A DNA stretch of 14,656 nt from positions 1 through 14,656 of the forward strand of contig JAAZNO010000555.1 of the NCBI GenBank assembly GCA_012798275.1, in the 5' to 3' direction. The position numbers and the translations under genes are program-made. The notes under the pieces are model-generated. The model worked only from the letters and a program-made list of their open reading frames with translations. It was not told the origin of the DNA and ran no database searches. Shown here piece after piece: positions 7,006-13,876 of this stretch (the first letter of the stretch is position 1; each line of letters begins with the position of its first letter). This stretch comes from Chloroflexota bacterium. GTDB lineage: Bacteria > Chloroflexota > Anaerolineae > B4-G1 > SLSP01.

Positions 7006-8589
7006 ATGGTCACTTTTGGGCATTCTCGTCCTTTTGCCATTCGTTTTCTAATGGCGTTCCTGCTCCTGAACATGCTGGCATGTAGTTTCCTGGATGACAC
7101 CGCGAGCGAGAAGGTTGAGACCCCCGAAATGACGCTCGAAGCCCCCGAAGTCACGGTCGAATTGCATGAGCCGAGCGCTGATTTCTTCGAGCCGACGGAT
7201 TGTTCCTATGAAGATCTCGACGCGGATGTGGAGTGTGGCTATGTGAGCGTGCCGGCGGATTACGACGATCCCGACAGTGACTATTGGCAGCTGGCAGTGA
7301 CCATTTTGCACGCTCCTGGCGGCGCGGAATATCCCGATCCGGTGGTGTATCTTTCCGGGGGCCCCGGCGGCAGCGCCACCGATGAGGTGGAAGGTTGGCT
7401 GGATCAGCCCTATCTTGAGGGGCGCGATCTCATCCTCTTTGATCAGCGGGGCACGGGCGCTTCGTACCCCAGTCTCAACTGTCGGGAATTGGAGTATGAG
7501 GCGGAGGAATCGGACGCCGAACTGGCCGCGGCGTGCTGGGAGCGGTTGACAGACGCTGGCATAGAGCCGGCGTTGTTCAACAGCGCGTTAAGCGCCGCCG
7601 ATCTCGACTGGCTACGTCAGGTCTTGGGCTACGAGGAGTGGAATCTGTTGGGCGTGTCTTATGGCACGCGGTTGGCGCTTACGGCGATGCGGGATCATCC
7701 TGAAGGCATCCGCAGCGTGATTCTGGATTCCGTCTATCCGCCAGAAGTCAACGCTTACGAGGAAGAGGTCCAGAACGGCGTGCGGGCTTTTGACCTGCTG
7801 TTCGCGGATTGCGCTGCGGAGCGTGATTGCGCTGCCGCGTTCCCGGATCTCGAAGACCGCTTCTATGAGCTGCTGGAGACGCTAGACGCTGATCCGGTTT
7901 CATTCGAGGTCGTGGATCCCTGGACGGAAGAGGATGTGGCGGTTTATCTCGACGGCAAGGCATGGGTGGATCAGATTTTCCAATCCATGTACGACACTGC
8001 TACCATCCCCTGGATTCCCTACGCGATTGATCAGATCGCGCAGGAAAATTATGAGGAAGCATGGGTGTTGCTGTTAGGCGGCGAGAGTGAGTATCAGCGC
8101 CCGCGTTATCTGGTCACGCCCCAGGAAGATGATGAAGACTTGAGTGACAGTGAGGGCGTCTTCTACTCCGTGGAATGCTATGAGGAGATCCCCTTCAACA
8201 GCTGGGAGACCAGCGTAGCGCTGACAGAGGCGCTGGATTCACCGCTGACGCCCTACTTATTGGCGGACGTGGAGAATCAGTTCGACGTCTGCGAGGTATG
8301 GGAGGTGGGAGCCGCTCCGGCCATGGAGAGTCGCCCCGTATCCAGCGACATTCCGACGCTGCTGCTCGCGGGTCAGTACGATCCCATCACGCCGCCGGCG
8401 TGGGCAGAATCGGCGGCGCAGCATCTCAGCCGGAGCACCCTGCTGGAGTTTCCAGGTGTGGGGCATTCCGTGCTGGATTCAGGTGAGTGTGCGCAGTCCA
8501 TCGGACTGGCGTTCTTCAACCATCCGACGGACAGACTCAACACGGCGTGCCTCGACCGCCTCGGCCCGCCCGAATTTTACCTGCCCTGA
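7006..8589 (+). CDS. Secreted lipoprotein alpha/beta hydrolase, S33 / tripeptidyl-aminopeptidase-like
   Basis: The 527-residue protein probably removes N-terminal residues from peptides outside the membrane. ATG 7006 has GGAGG 5 nt upstream; an in-frame ATG/GTG region further up (6949) has no such site and would add 19 residues before the signal peptide. The signal MVTFGHSRPFAIRFLMAFLL leads to a lipobox LNMLAC with Cys26. An acidic linker follows. The alpha/beta-hydrolase core shows GGPGG (118-122, oxyanion loop), DQRGTGAS, the nucleophile elbow GVSYG with Ser218, the acid AGQYDPIT with Asp459 and the base GVGHS with His487, so the triad is complete. The C-terminal part matches the TAP-type extension, and several paired Cys suggest disulfides in an exported protein. 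The protein is notably acid-rich (runs such as EDDEDLSDSE). The substrate is not identifiable; an esterase is possible. Confidence 0.88.
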   Translation: MVTFGHSRPFAIRFLMAFLLLNMLACSFLDDTASEKVETPEMTLEAPEVTVELHEPSADFFEPTDCSYEDLDADVECGYVSVPADYDDPDSDYWQLAVTILHAPGGAEYPDPVVYLSGGPGGSATDEVEGWLDQPYLEGRDLILFDQRGTGASYPSLNCRELEYEAEESDAELAAACWERLTDAGIEPALFNSALSAADLDWLRQVLGYEEWNLLGVSYGTRLALTAMRDHPEGIRSVILDSVYPPEVNAYEEEVQNGVRAFDLLFADCAAERDCAAAFPDLEDRFYELLETLDADPVSFEVVDPWTEEDVAVYLDGKAWVDQIFQSMYDTATIPWIPYAIDQIAQENYEEAWVLLLGGESEYQRPRYLVTPQEDDEDLSDSEGVFYSVECYEEIPFNSWETSVALTEALDSPLTPYLLADVENQFDVCEVWEVGAAPAMESRPVSSDIPTLLLAGQYDPITPPAWAESAAQHLSRSTLLEFPGVGHSVLDSGECAQSIGLAFFNHPTDRLNTACLDRLGPPEFYLP

Positions 8590-8636
8590 AGCTTTCTGGT
8601 CAACGGAAACGTCAACACAACGACGTCCGCCCGATC

Positions 8637-9149
8637 TTATTCCAGCGTCTTGGGGCTCCAGAGGCCGCGCAGTTTTCCACGCACCCCTTCATGGAGCTCT
8701 CGCCAGCTGGCGATGGGCAGGGCAATCATCGCCAGGCCGCCGGTGGACAGATGTTCGGGAACGCCGGTGAGCGTTTCGAGGAACAGTTCCAGCTCTGGAT
8801 TGTGCCCGACGAGCATTACCGACTGACAAGCGTCGGGCACATGGCGCAGGGCCTCGATGAAGCTCTGGAATCCGCCATGATAGAGCTCAGCGGTGAAAAT
8901 GACCTGGCCCTCGTAGCCGCTGGCCTCGACGACGAGCTCCGTGGTGTCGTGGGCGCGTCGGGCGGAGGAGCTGAGGATGAGATCGGGCAGGAGCTCTTGC
9001 TGGCGCAGCCATGCCCCCATCCTGGGCGCCTCATGCTGCCCGCGCTCATTCAGCGGGCGCTCGAAGTCCGCCAGCGTCTCATCCTTCCAGCTCGATTTGG
9101 CGTGCCGCAGGAGCAGCAGCGTTTTTCCATCGTCAGGTTTTTCTTCCAT
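8637..9149 (-). CDS. sixA: SixA-type phosphohistidine phosphatase
   Basis: The 170-residue protein of the histidine phosphatase superfamily dephosphorylates phosphohistidine, classically in phosphorelay proteins or the nitrogen PTS. LLLLRHAKSSW carries the catalytic Arg15-His16 pair. DFERPLNERG (28-37), LILSSSARRA with Arg64 and LVGHNPE with His116 complete the active site. Size fits the SixA branch (about 160-170) rather than larger phosphoglycerate mutases. I place the start at ATG 9149, which has GAGGG 7-8 nt upstream; an ATG four codons earlier (9161) has none. It converges with the hydrolase gene, leaving 47 nt with no clear terminator. No partner histidine phosphotransfer protein is nearby. 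Confidence 0.9.
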   Translation of the reverse strand: MEEKPDDGKTLLLLRHAKSSWKDETLADFERPLNERGQHEAPRMGAWLRQQELLPDLILSSSARRAHDTTELVVEASGYEGQVIFTAELYHGGFQSFIEALRHVPDACQSVMLVGHNPELELFLETLTGVPEHLSTGGLAMIALPIASWRELHEGVRGKLRGLWSPKTLE

Positions 9150-9241
9150 GGCTTCCCTCATAGCGCATTGCGGGAAAGTTTATCGAAATGCAGGTCCTCT
9201 GTCCCATCACTCGCGCGTGGCCTTTCAGCTTCCTAACCTCC

Positions 9242-9271
9242 AGTAGCAACTTCTACTAATGATATTATAAT
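9242..9271. promoter_or_regulatory. Divergent promoter region with operator-like palindrome
   Basis: ATTATAAT at 9264-9271 supplies a TATAAT -10 on both strands: 9266-9271 plus, 9269-9264 minus. Just beside it, AGTAGCAACTTCTACT (9242-9257) is an imperfect palindrome with AGTAG/CTACT half-sites that would overlap the plus -35 region. The element lies between sixA (minus) and the RCK protein gene (plus), so one regulator could act on both. The -35 boxes are weak. Confidence 0.4.
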
Positions 9272-9349
9272 GGCTTTACGCGCGCGGTGGAGGGTGATTT
9301 CCGCTGCGGGCGCTGAGATGGGATCAACAGTTCCCCAGGTGAATGGAGA

Positions 9350-11092
9350 ATGCAGGCACAGAAACCCGCCCAGAGAGTCAAGGCGCGTCGCCGGGGGCCG
9401 CGATTGCGTCAGGACATCCGCGTCTTTGTGCGACTTTTCCCCTGGGGGATCGCCTTGATCATGGGCAGCGGCCTGTTGGTGACGGCGTGGTTTTTCCAGC
9501 GGGATTTCAGCCGGGTGGGATCCCTTCCCGAACCGTTGACGTATGTGCAGGCGCTGCTATCGGTCATCAAGATCCTGCAGCTCGATTACGATCTGCCCGT
9601 GCCTTCGGCGCTTGACCCGTATTTCGCGTTGCTGCCGTTGATTGGGCTGCCGTTGTTTTTGCTCTTCGGCGTCAACGTCTTCAGGGTCATTCGCGTTTTC
9701 TTCGTGCGGCAGGAACGCGGCCCGGCGTGGCAGGCGGCGCTGGCGGCGACGGCTCACCATCACATCCTGATCTGCGGGATGGGGCGGGTCGGGTATCGGC
9801 TGGCGCAGCAGCTGCTGGGGTTGGGGTTCGACGTGGTGGGGATCAACGACGCTTCCTCGCCCCTGGTCGAGACGCTGCTGGATGCGGGCATGCCGGTGTT
9901 GATCGGCGACGTGCGCAACGAGGGCGTGCTGTGTCAGGCGGGGGTGACGCGGGCGACGACGGTGGTCGTCTGTACCAATCACGATCTGGTCAACATCGAG
10001 GCGGCGTTGCGGGTGCGTGACCTGAATCCTCAAGCGCGGATCGTGCTGCGGCTCTTTGAAGACGAGATCGCTGAAACGTTGAGCGCGACATTCCCTGTGG
10101 CGGCGATTATCAGCCGCTCGGCGCTGGCGGCGGTGGCTTTTGCCCATGCCGCGCTGGGATTAGAGATCGTTGAAACTTTCCAGCTGGGCGAGCGGCAGTG
10201 TGTCCTGACCTGGTTGCCCGTCAAGGAGGGCTCGCCGCTGGTGGGGCGCCGCGTGGGTGCGTTCTGTGACGCGCTGGACGTGGCGGCGGTTCTGCATCGC
10301 GTGGGGAACGGCCTGCCCCGGGAACCCGAATCCGAGGCGGTGTTGCAGGCCGGCGACGCGCTGCTGATCTTTGCCGAGGAGGGACAGCTGGCGCCCTTGC
10401 TCGCCTGTGGGGAAGTGGCCGCGTCGCGGCGCCCCATCGCCGTCTGTGGATTGGGGCATACCGGCTACCGCGTTGTCCTGCGCCTGCTGGATTTGGGCCA
10501 GCCGGTGATGGCGTTGGATTTTGAGCCGGGACGCCTGGCGCAGCGGCTCATCGAGCGCGGCGTGCGGGTGACTTTCGGCGACCTGCGGCAGCCGGCCGTG
10601 TTGGCCGCTGCTGGCGTCGGCGAGGCGGGCGCGCTGGTAGTGTGCTCAGAGGACGATGTTCTCAATCTGGAAGTGGTGTTGCGAGCGCGGGAGGTCAATC
10701 CCGGCCTGCGGACTGTGCTGCGGATTTTCGAGGAAGGTCTCGGGGCGCAATTGCAGCAGGCTTTTGGGATTGACGCCGTTTACAGCACCTCCGCGATTGC
10801 CAGTCCGGCTTTCCTTTCGGCGGTATTGCAGTTCAACGCGGCGCAGTTGGTGACGGTGGACGGCGGCGATTTCTACCTGACGCGCCTGACCGTCAAGCCG
10901 GAGTCCGCTCTCGTCGGGAGCACGCCCGCGCAGCTCACTGCGGTGGAAGGGGTGACCGTGGCCTTGCACGCGCGCGGCGACCGGGTGACGGTCCCCCCGG
11001 CGGCGGATGTGATCCTCCAGGGGGGCGACGAGCTGGTAGTGCTGGCCTCGCAGCCACAACTGCGGTGGTTGAGCCGCGAGCGGCGCAGGTGA
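9350..11092 (+). CDS. Membrane protein with two tandem RCK (TrkA-N/TrkA-C) modules, no visible K+ filter
   Basis: The 580-residue protein has a basic N-terminus and two hydrophobic helices (about 30-49 and 91-118). It then has two full RCK units: TrkA-N 138-255 with ICGMGRVGYRL, TrkA-C about 285-350, TrkA-N 362-480 with VCGLGHTGYRV, and TrkA-C about 505-567. RCK units bind nucleotides and gate K+ channels or Trk/Ktr transporters. The GxGxxG loops are intact and the second ends in the expected acidic residue (ALDFE, Asp390); the first ends VGINDAS (Asp167). A normal two-helix channel would have a TxGYG-type filter between the helices, but 50-90 reads VQALLSVIKILQLDYDLPVP instead. It may be a regulator, a channel of altered selectivity or a partner of another pore. 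ATG 9350 has AGGTG 8 nt upstream. Glucokinase follows after 158 nt. Confidence 0.85.
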   Translation: MQAQKPAQRVKARRRGPRLRQDIRVFVRLFPWGIALIMGSGLLVTAWFFQRDFSRVGSLPEPLTYVQALLSVIKILQLDYDLPVPSALDPYFALLPLIGLPLFLLFGVNVFRVIRVFFVRQERGPAWQAALAATAHHHILICGMGRVGYRLAQQLLGLGFDVVGINDASSPLVETLLDAGMPVLIGDVRNEGVLCQAGVTRATTVVVCTNHDLVNIEAALRVRDLNPQARIVLRLFEDEIAETLSATFPVAAIISRSALAAVAFAHAALGLEIVETFQLGERQCVLTWLPVKEGSPLVGRRVGAFCDALDVAAVLHRVGNGLPREPESEAVLQAGDALLIFAEEGQLAPLLACGEVAASRRPIAVCGLGHTGYRVVLRLLDLGQPVMALDFEPGRLAQRLIERGVRVTFGDLRQPAVLAAAGVGEAGALVVCSEDDVLNLEVVLRAREVNPGLRTVLRIFEEGLGAQLQQAFGIDAVYSTSAIASPAFLSAVLQFNAAQLVTVDGGDFYLTRLTVKPESALVGSTPAQLTAVEGVTVALHARGDRVTVPPAADVILQGGDELVVLASQPQLRWLSRERRR

Positions 11093-11135
11093 AGCGTACC
11101 GGGGCCCGTATTTTGGATGACTCTTAAGGAGTGAC

Positions 11136-11186
11136 ATGTTCCTGCGGCACACCACCGCGGATGCAAATGTGAGTTGTGAGCTGTGA
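11136..11186 (+). CDS. Possible 16-residue leader peptide before glk
   Basis: AAGGAG (11126-11131) stands 4 nt before an ATG. The frame encodes MFLRHTTADANVSCEL and then TGA. The stop codon falls inside the inverted repeats of the glucokinase leader, a layout seen in translation-dependent attenuators. So short a frame can arise by chance; the ribosome site is the main support. Confidence 0.3.
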   Translation: MFLRHTTADANVSCEL

Positions 11187-11189
11187 GTC
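11169..11189 (+). repeat. Tandem heptad repeat GTGAGYY
   Basis: GTGAGTT, GTGAGCT and GTGAGTC stand in perfect tandem, followed by a decayed GTGATCG. The unit GTGAGTCGTG recurs in inverse orientation at 1014-1023, both times next to AAATGTGAGT-like sequence. That points to a dispersed repeat rather than a local accident. Confidence 0.6.
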
Positions 11190-11221
11190 GTGATCGAAGA
11201 CTGCAACAGCTCTCGACTCAC
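11178..11221 (+). promoter_or_regulatory. Alternative stem-loops in the glucokinase leader
   Basis: Two perfect inverted repeats are interleaved. GAGCTGT (11178-11184) pairs with ACAGCTC (11206-11212). GTGAGTCG (11183-11190) pairs with CGACTCAC (11214-11221). Their 5' arms share two bases, so they are either alternative folds or a near H-type pseudoknot. The structure ends 16 nt before the glk Shine-Dalgarno site at 11238-11243. Confidence 0.45.
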
Positions 11222-11250
11222 TGATCGCTATTTTCCGAGGAGGAATTATT

Positions 11251-12243
11251 ATGCTACTTGCAGGTGACATCGGTGGAACGAAGACGAATCTGGCCATTAT
11301 AGATCCAGCGGGAGGCGTGGGGAAAACTGTGGCCGAGGCGACTTTCCCCAGTGGCCGGTATCCCAGCCTGGAGAGCATCGTCCAGCAATTCCTGAATCAG
11401 ACCGGCATAGAGGTCAGCCGCGCCAGCTTTGGGGTGGCCGGGCCGGTGGTGGGCGGACGGGCAACGATCACCAATCTCCCCTGGGTGATGGATGAACATA
11501 ACCTGCAGCGGGCCTTTGACCTCGAAGCCGTGTACCTGCTGAATGACCTCGTCTCCATCGCCTATGCCGTGCCCCACCTGGAGGGACGCGATCTGCACGT
11601 GTTGAACGAGGGGCGTCCCGAACCGGGCGGTGCGATCGCCGTGCTCGCGCCAGGCACCGGCTTGGGAGAGGCGTTCCTCACGTGGGAGGGGACGCGCTTC
11701 TCGGCGCACCCTTCGGAGGGAGGCCATGCGGATTTCGCGCCTGTCAACAAGTTGCAGATCAAACTACTGCGTTACCTGCATGACCGTTTCGATCACGTTA
11801 GTTATGAGCGCATTTGCTCGGGGATGGGGCTGCCGAACATCTACCGTTTCTTCAAGGACACCGACGCTTATGAGGAACCCGAGTGGCTCGCGGAGCGGTT
11901 GGCTTCGGCGTCTGACCTGACCCCCGTCATCGTGACTGCTGCCTTCGATGAGGAGCGCCCCTGCCCGCTGTGTCAGGCGACGCTGGAAATGTTCGTCGCG
12001 ATCTTAGGCGCCGAAGCCGGCAACCTGGCGCTCAAGGTGCTCTCGACGGGAGGGGTATACCTGGCAGGCGGCATTCCACCGCGCATCCTGCTGGCGCTGG
12101 AAAGGGAATCTTTCATGGATGCGTTCCTGCGGAAGGGGCGCCTCTCGCACCTGCTGGCGCCGATGCCGGTGAGGGTGGTGTTGAATTCCAAGGCGGCCCT
12201 GTTGGGGGCAGTTCATTACGGTTTGGAGATGTGGGATAAGTAA
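11251..12243 (+). CDS. glk: Glucokinase (Glk family)
   Basis: The 330-residue cytoplasmic enzyme phosphorylates glucose with ATP to glucose 6-phosphate, the entry step of glycolysis for non-PTS sugar. It follows the E. coli Glk pattern. LAGDIGGTKTN is the phosphate-1 loop (3-13), FGVAGPV and ITNLPW are the sugar-side motifs (60-78), and YLLNDL carries the catalytic base Asp99. APGTGLGEAFL (133-143) and HPSEGGHADFAP with Glu156 and His159 bind sugar; GGVYLAGGIPPRI (267-279) is the adenosine motif. It lacks the zinc-binding CxCG motif of ROK kinases. ATG 11251 has AGGAGG 7 nt upstream. It lies 158 nt after the RCK protein gene, with its own structured leader. Confidence 0.95.
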   Translation: MLLAGDIGGTKTNLAIIDPAGGVGKTVAEATFPSGRYPSLESIVQQFLNQTGIEVSRASFGVAGPVVGGRATITNLPWVMDEHNLQRAFDLEAVYLLNDLVSIAYAVPHLEGRDLHVLNEGRPEPGGAIAVLAPGTGLGEAFLTWEGTRFSAHPSEGGHADFAPVNKLQIKLLRYLHDRFDHVSYERICSGMGLPNIYRFFKDTDAYEEPEWLAERLASASDLTPVIVTAAFDEERPCPLCQATLEMFVAILGAEAGNLALKVLSTGGVYLAGGIPPRILLALERESFMDAFLRKGRLSHLLAPMPVRVVLNSKAALLGAVHYGLEMWDK

Positions 12244-12245
12244 AG

Positions 12246-12260
12246 TTGTGGTCTCCACAA
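12246..12260 (+). terminator. Weak hairpin after glk
   Basis: TTGTGG (12246-12251) pairs perfectly with CCACAA (12255-12260) around TCT, starting 2 nt after the glk stop. No U tract follows, so termination is uncertain. Confidence 0.3.
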
Positions 12261-12263
12261 GAC

Positions 12264-12273
12264 TAAACGTTTA
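12264..12273. promoter_or_regulatory. Palindromic operator-like site upstream of the kamA promoter
   Basis: TAAACGTTTA is a perfect 10-bp palindrome with a central CG, 28 nt upstream of the -35 box at 12302. LacI-family regulators often bind sites of the AAACGTTT kind. No such regulator is in this window, so this is only suggestive. Confidence 0.3.
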
Positions 12274-12301
12274 CGCTTGTTTTCATTCCTTGTCACCCGA
12301 G

Positions 12302-12329
12302 TTGCATTTAAGCGCCTTCGTATTATAAT
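12302..12329 (+). promoter_or_regulatory. Sigma70-type promoter of kamA
   Basis: TTGCAT (12302-12307) and a perfect TATAAT (12324-12329) are separated by 16 nt. The predicted start near 12336 gives a leader of about 180 nt before the ATG at 12517. It argues against translation starting further upstream in the open frame that reaches 12277. Confidence 0.7.
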
Positions 12330-12334
12330 GCGCG

Positions 12335-12487
12335 TTTGCAACTTTCCACCCCTTGCTTCGTATGATAAATGTCTTCATGCGGTTGCCTGCGCCGAAACCG
12401 GTGTGGGGAACCGCTTTTGGTGCCGGTCAGGCAACAGCCAATACCCATACGTTGCATGGGCATTGTGGGATGAGCGCTGGTTGCAAA
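12335..12487 (+). promoter_or_regulatory. Structured 5' leader RNA of kamA (candidate riboswitch or cis-regulator)
   Basis: A closing helix TTTGCAAC (12335-12342) with GTTGCAAA (12480-12487) encloses the leader. Inside are GTTGCCTG (12382-12389) with CAGGCAAC (12428-12435), itself enclosing ACCGG/CCGGT (12397-12401/12423-12427). A second hairpin pairs 12439-12448 with 12456-12465 (nine pairs, one A-C mismatch, loop ACGTTGC). GTTGC occurs three times and GCAAC twice, so partners can be exchanged: the hairpin loop GTTGC can pair with the 5' GCAAC of the closing helix. The ribosome site (12501-12506) follows 13 nt later. I do not recognise a lysine, SAM, cobalamin or glycine riboswitch core. Confidence 0.55.
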
Positions 12488-12516
12488 ACTCAGATTCACG
12501 AGGAGGTAAGTGTAAG

Positions 12517-13875
12517 ATGTCGCTCGATGTGCAAGCCGAATTTGAGGAGCCCCCTGGGGGACGTACGCCGCCACACCCATGGGAGCAGGTTACTTGGGAG
12601 CAGTGGAATGACTGGCGTTGGCAAATGGCTCACCGTCTGCATACGGTGGAGGACTTTGCCGGCTTCATAAACCTTACCCCGGATGAGATTGTGGGGCTGT
12701 CTGCCCCCGAACATTTCCGTGTTGATGTAACCCCGTATTTTGCGAGTTTGATAGACCCTGACGACCCGAATTGCCCTATTCGGAAGCAGGTGATCCCCAC
12801 CGCACAAGAGTTGATTCCTTTCGAGGCCGCCATGGCCGATTCGTTGGGGGAAGATGCCCATTCGCCTGTGCCAGGATTGGTGCATCGCTACCCGGATCGG
12901 GTGTTGATGCTGGTGACGACGCAGTGCGCGAGTTATTGTCGGTTCTGTACGCGCAGTCGGCTGGTGGGGGACTCGCATGTGATGTTTAACTCGGCGACCT
13001 ACGAAGCGCAGCTGGAGTACATCGCCGCGACTCCAGAAGTCCGGGACGTGCTGATCTCCGGCGGCGATCCCCTGACCCTGCCGTTGCCGGTGCTGGAGCG
13101 ACTGCTGAAGCGCTTGCGCGAGATTCCGCATGTTGAAGTGATCCGCATCGGCTCGCGGATGCCGATCTTCTTGCCGCAACGCATCACCGGGGAGCTGGTG
13201 ACGATGCTGTCGAAATATCATCCGCTGTGGATGAATGTGCACATCAACCATCCCAAAGAGCTCACCCCAGAGGCGACGGCGGCGTTGGGACGGTTAGCCA
13301 ATGCGGGGATCCCGCTCGGCAGCCAGACAGTGTTGATGGCCGGTATCAACGACTGCCCCAACATCATCATGGCCCTGGTGCACCAGCTGGTACGCAGCCG
13401 CGTCCGGCCGTACTACCTGTATCAATGCGATCTGGTAGAAGGGGCGGGACACTTCCGCACGTCGGTCGCCAAGGGCTTGGAGATTATGGAGTCGCTGCGC
13501 GGGCACACCTCCGGGTATGCCATCCCCACTTACGTCATTGACGCGCCGGAAGGCGGCGGCAAGGTGCCGCTCCTGCCCAACTATCTGTTGAGCATGTCCG
13601 ACACGAAGGTGGTGGTGCGTAACTACGAGGGCTTCATCACGGCGTACACGCAGCCCAAGGACTACGTCCCGCATGACCCGGCGACCTGCCCTTACTGTCA
13701 GCGGCAGCGCGACGAGGGCGGGCAGGCTGGCGTCGCCGGACTGTTGGCCGGGCACAGCCGCGAGATCCGCCCCGATACGTGGAACGACGTGCACGCGAGA
13801 CGCTTGCAGCGGCGTGGGGCGCATGAAGAGACGCTCATGGATCACGCCATCCGGCAGCAACAGGAGGTCGGGTAA
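12517..13875 (+). CDS. kamA: Lysine 2,3-aminomutase (radical SAM, PLP)
   Basis: The 452-residue enzyme converts L-lysine to L-beta-lysine using a 4Fe-4S cluster, SAM and PLP. The cluster motif CASYCRFC gives Cys137, 141 and 144. Against the Clostridium subterminale enzyme, residues as I recall them map with a constant offset of 12. Arg134 becomes Arg146 (carboxylate), Asp293 becomes Asp305 (QCDLVEG) and Asp330 becomes Asp342, the two lysine side-chain ligands. PLP-binding Lys337 becomes Lys349 (EGGGKVP). Zinc ligand Cys268 becomes Cys280, and CPYC (391-394) supplies further Zn ligands. ATG 12517 has AGGAGG 10 nt upstream; the frame is open to 12277 but a promoter and structured leader occupy that part. 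The family also contains EpmB and glutamate 2,3-aminomutase, which the lysine ligands disfavour. It is followed 1 nt later by an ATP-grasp gene. Confidence 0.93.
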   Translation: MSLDVQAEFEEPPGGRTPPHPWEQVTWEQWNDWRWQMAHRLHTVEDFAGFINLTPDEIVGLSAPEHFRVDVTPYFASLIDPDDPNCPIRKQVIPTAQELIPFEAAMADSLGEDAHSPVPGLVHRYPDRVLMLVTTQCASYCRFCTRSRLVGDSHVMFNSATYEAQLEYIAATPEVRDVLISGGDPLTLPLPVLERLLKRLREIPHVEVIRIGSRMPIFLPQRITGELVTMLSKYHPLWMNVHINHPKELTPEATAALGRLANAGIPLGSQTVLMAGINDCPNIIMALVHQLVRSRVRPYYLYQCDLVEGAGHFRTSVAKGLEIMESLRGHTSGYAIPTYVIDAPEGGGKVPLLPNYLLSMSDTKVVVRNYEGFITAYTQPKDYVPHDPATCPYCQRQRDEGGQAGVAGLLAGHSREIRPDTWNDVHARRLQRRGAHEETLMDHAIRQQQEVG

Positions 13876-13876
13876 C

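Noticed and set aside
12335..12487. Known lysine, cobalamin or SAM-I riboswitch
   Set aside because: GCCGAA and GGGGAA appear, but in the wrong order for the lysine class. The GCCACTG box of cobalamin and the SAM-I core are absent.
12277..12516. N-terminal extension of KamA by 80 codons
   Set aside because: The frame is open, but the stretch contains a TTGCAT-16-TATAAT promoter and a folded leader. A strong AGGAGG site precedes ATG 12517, and 452 residues already exceeds the usual length.
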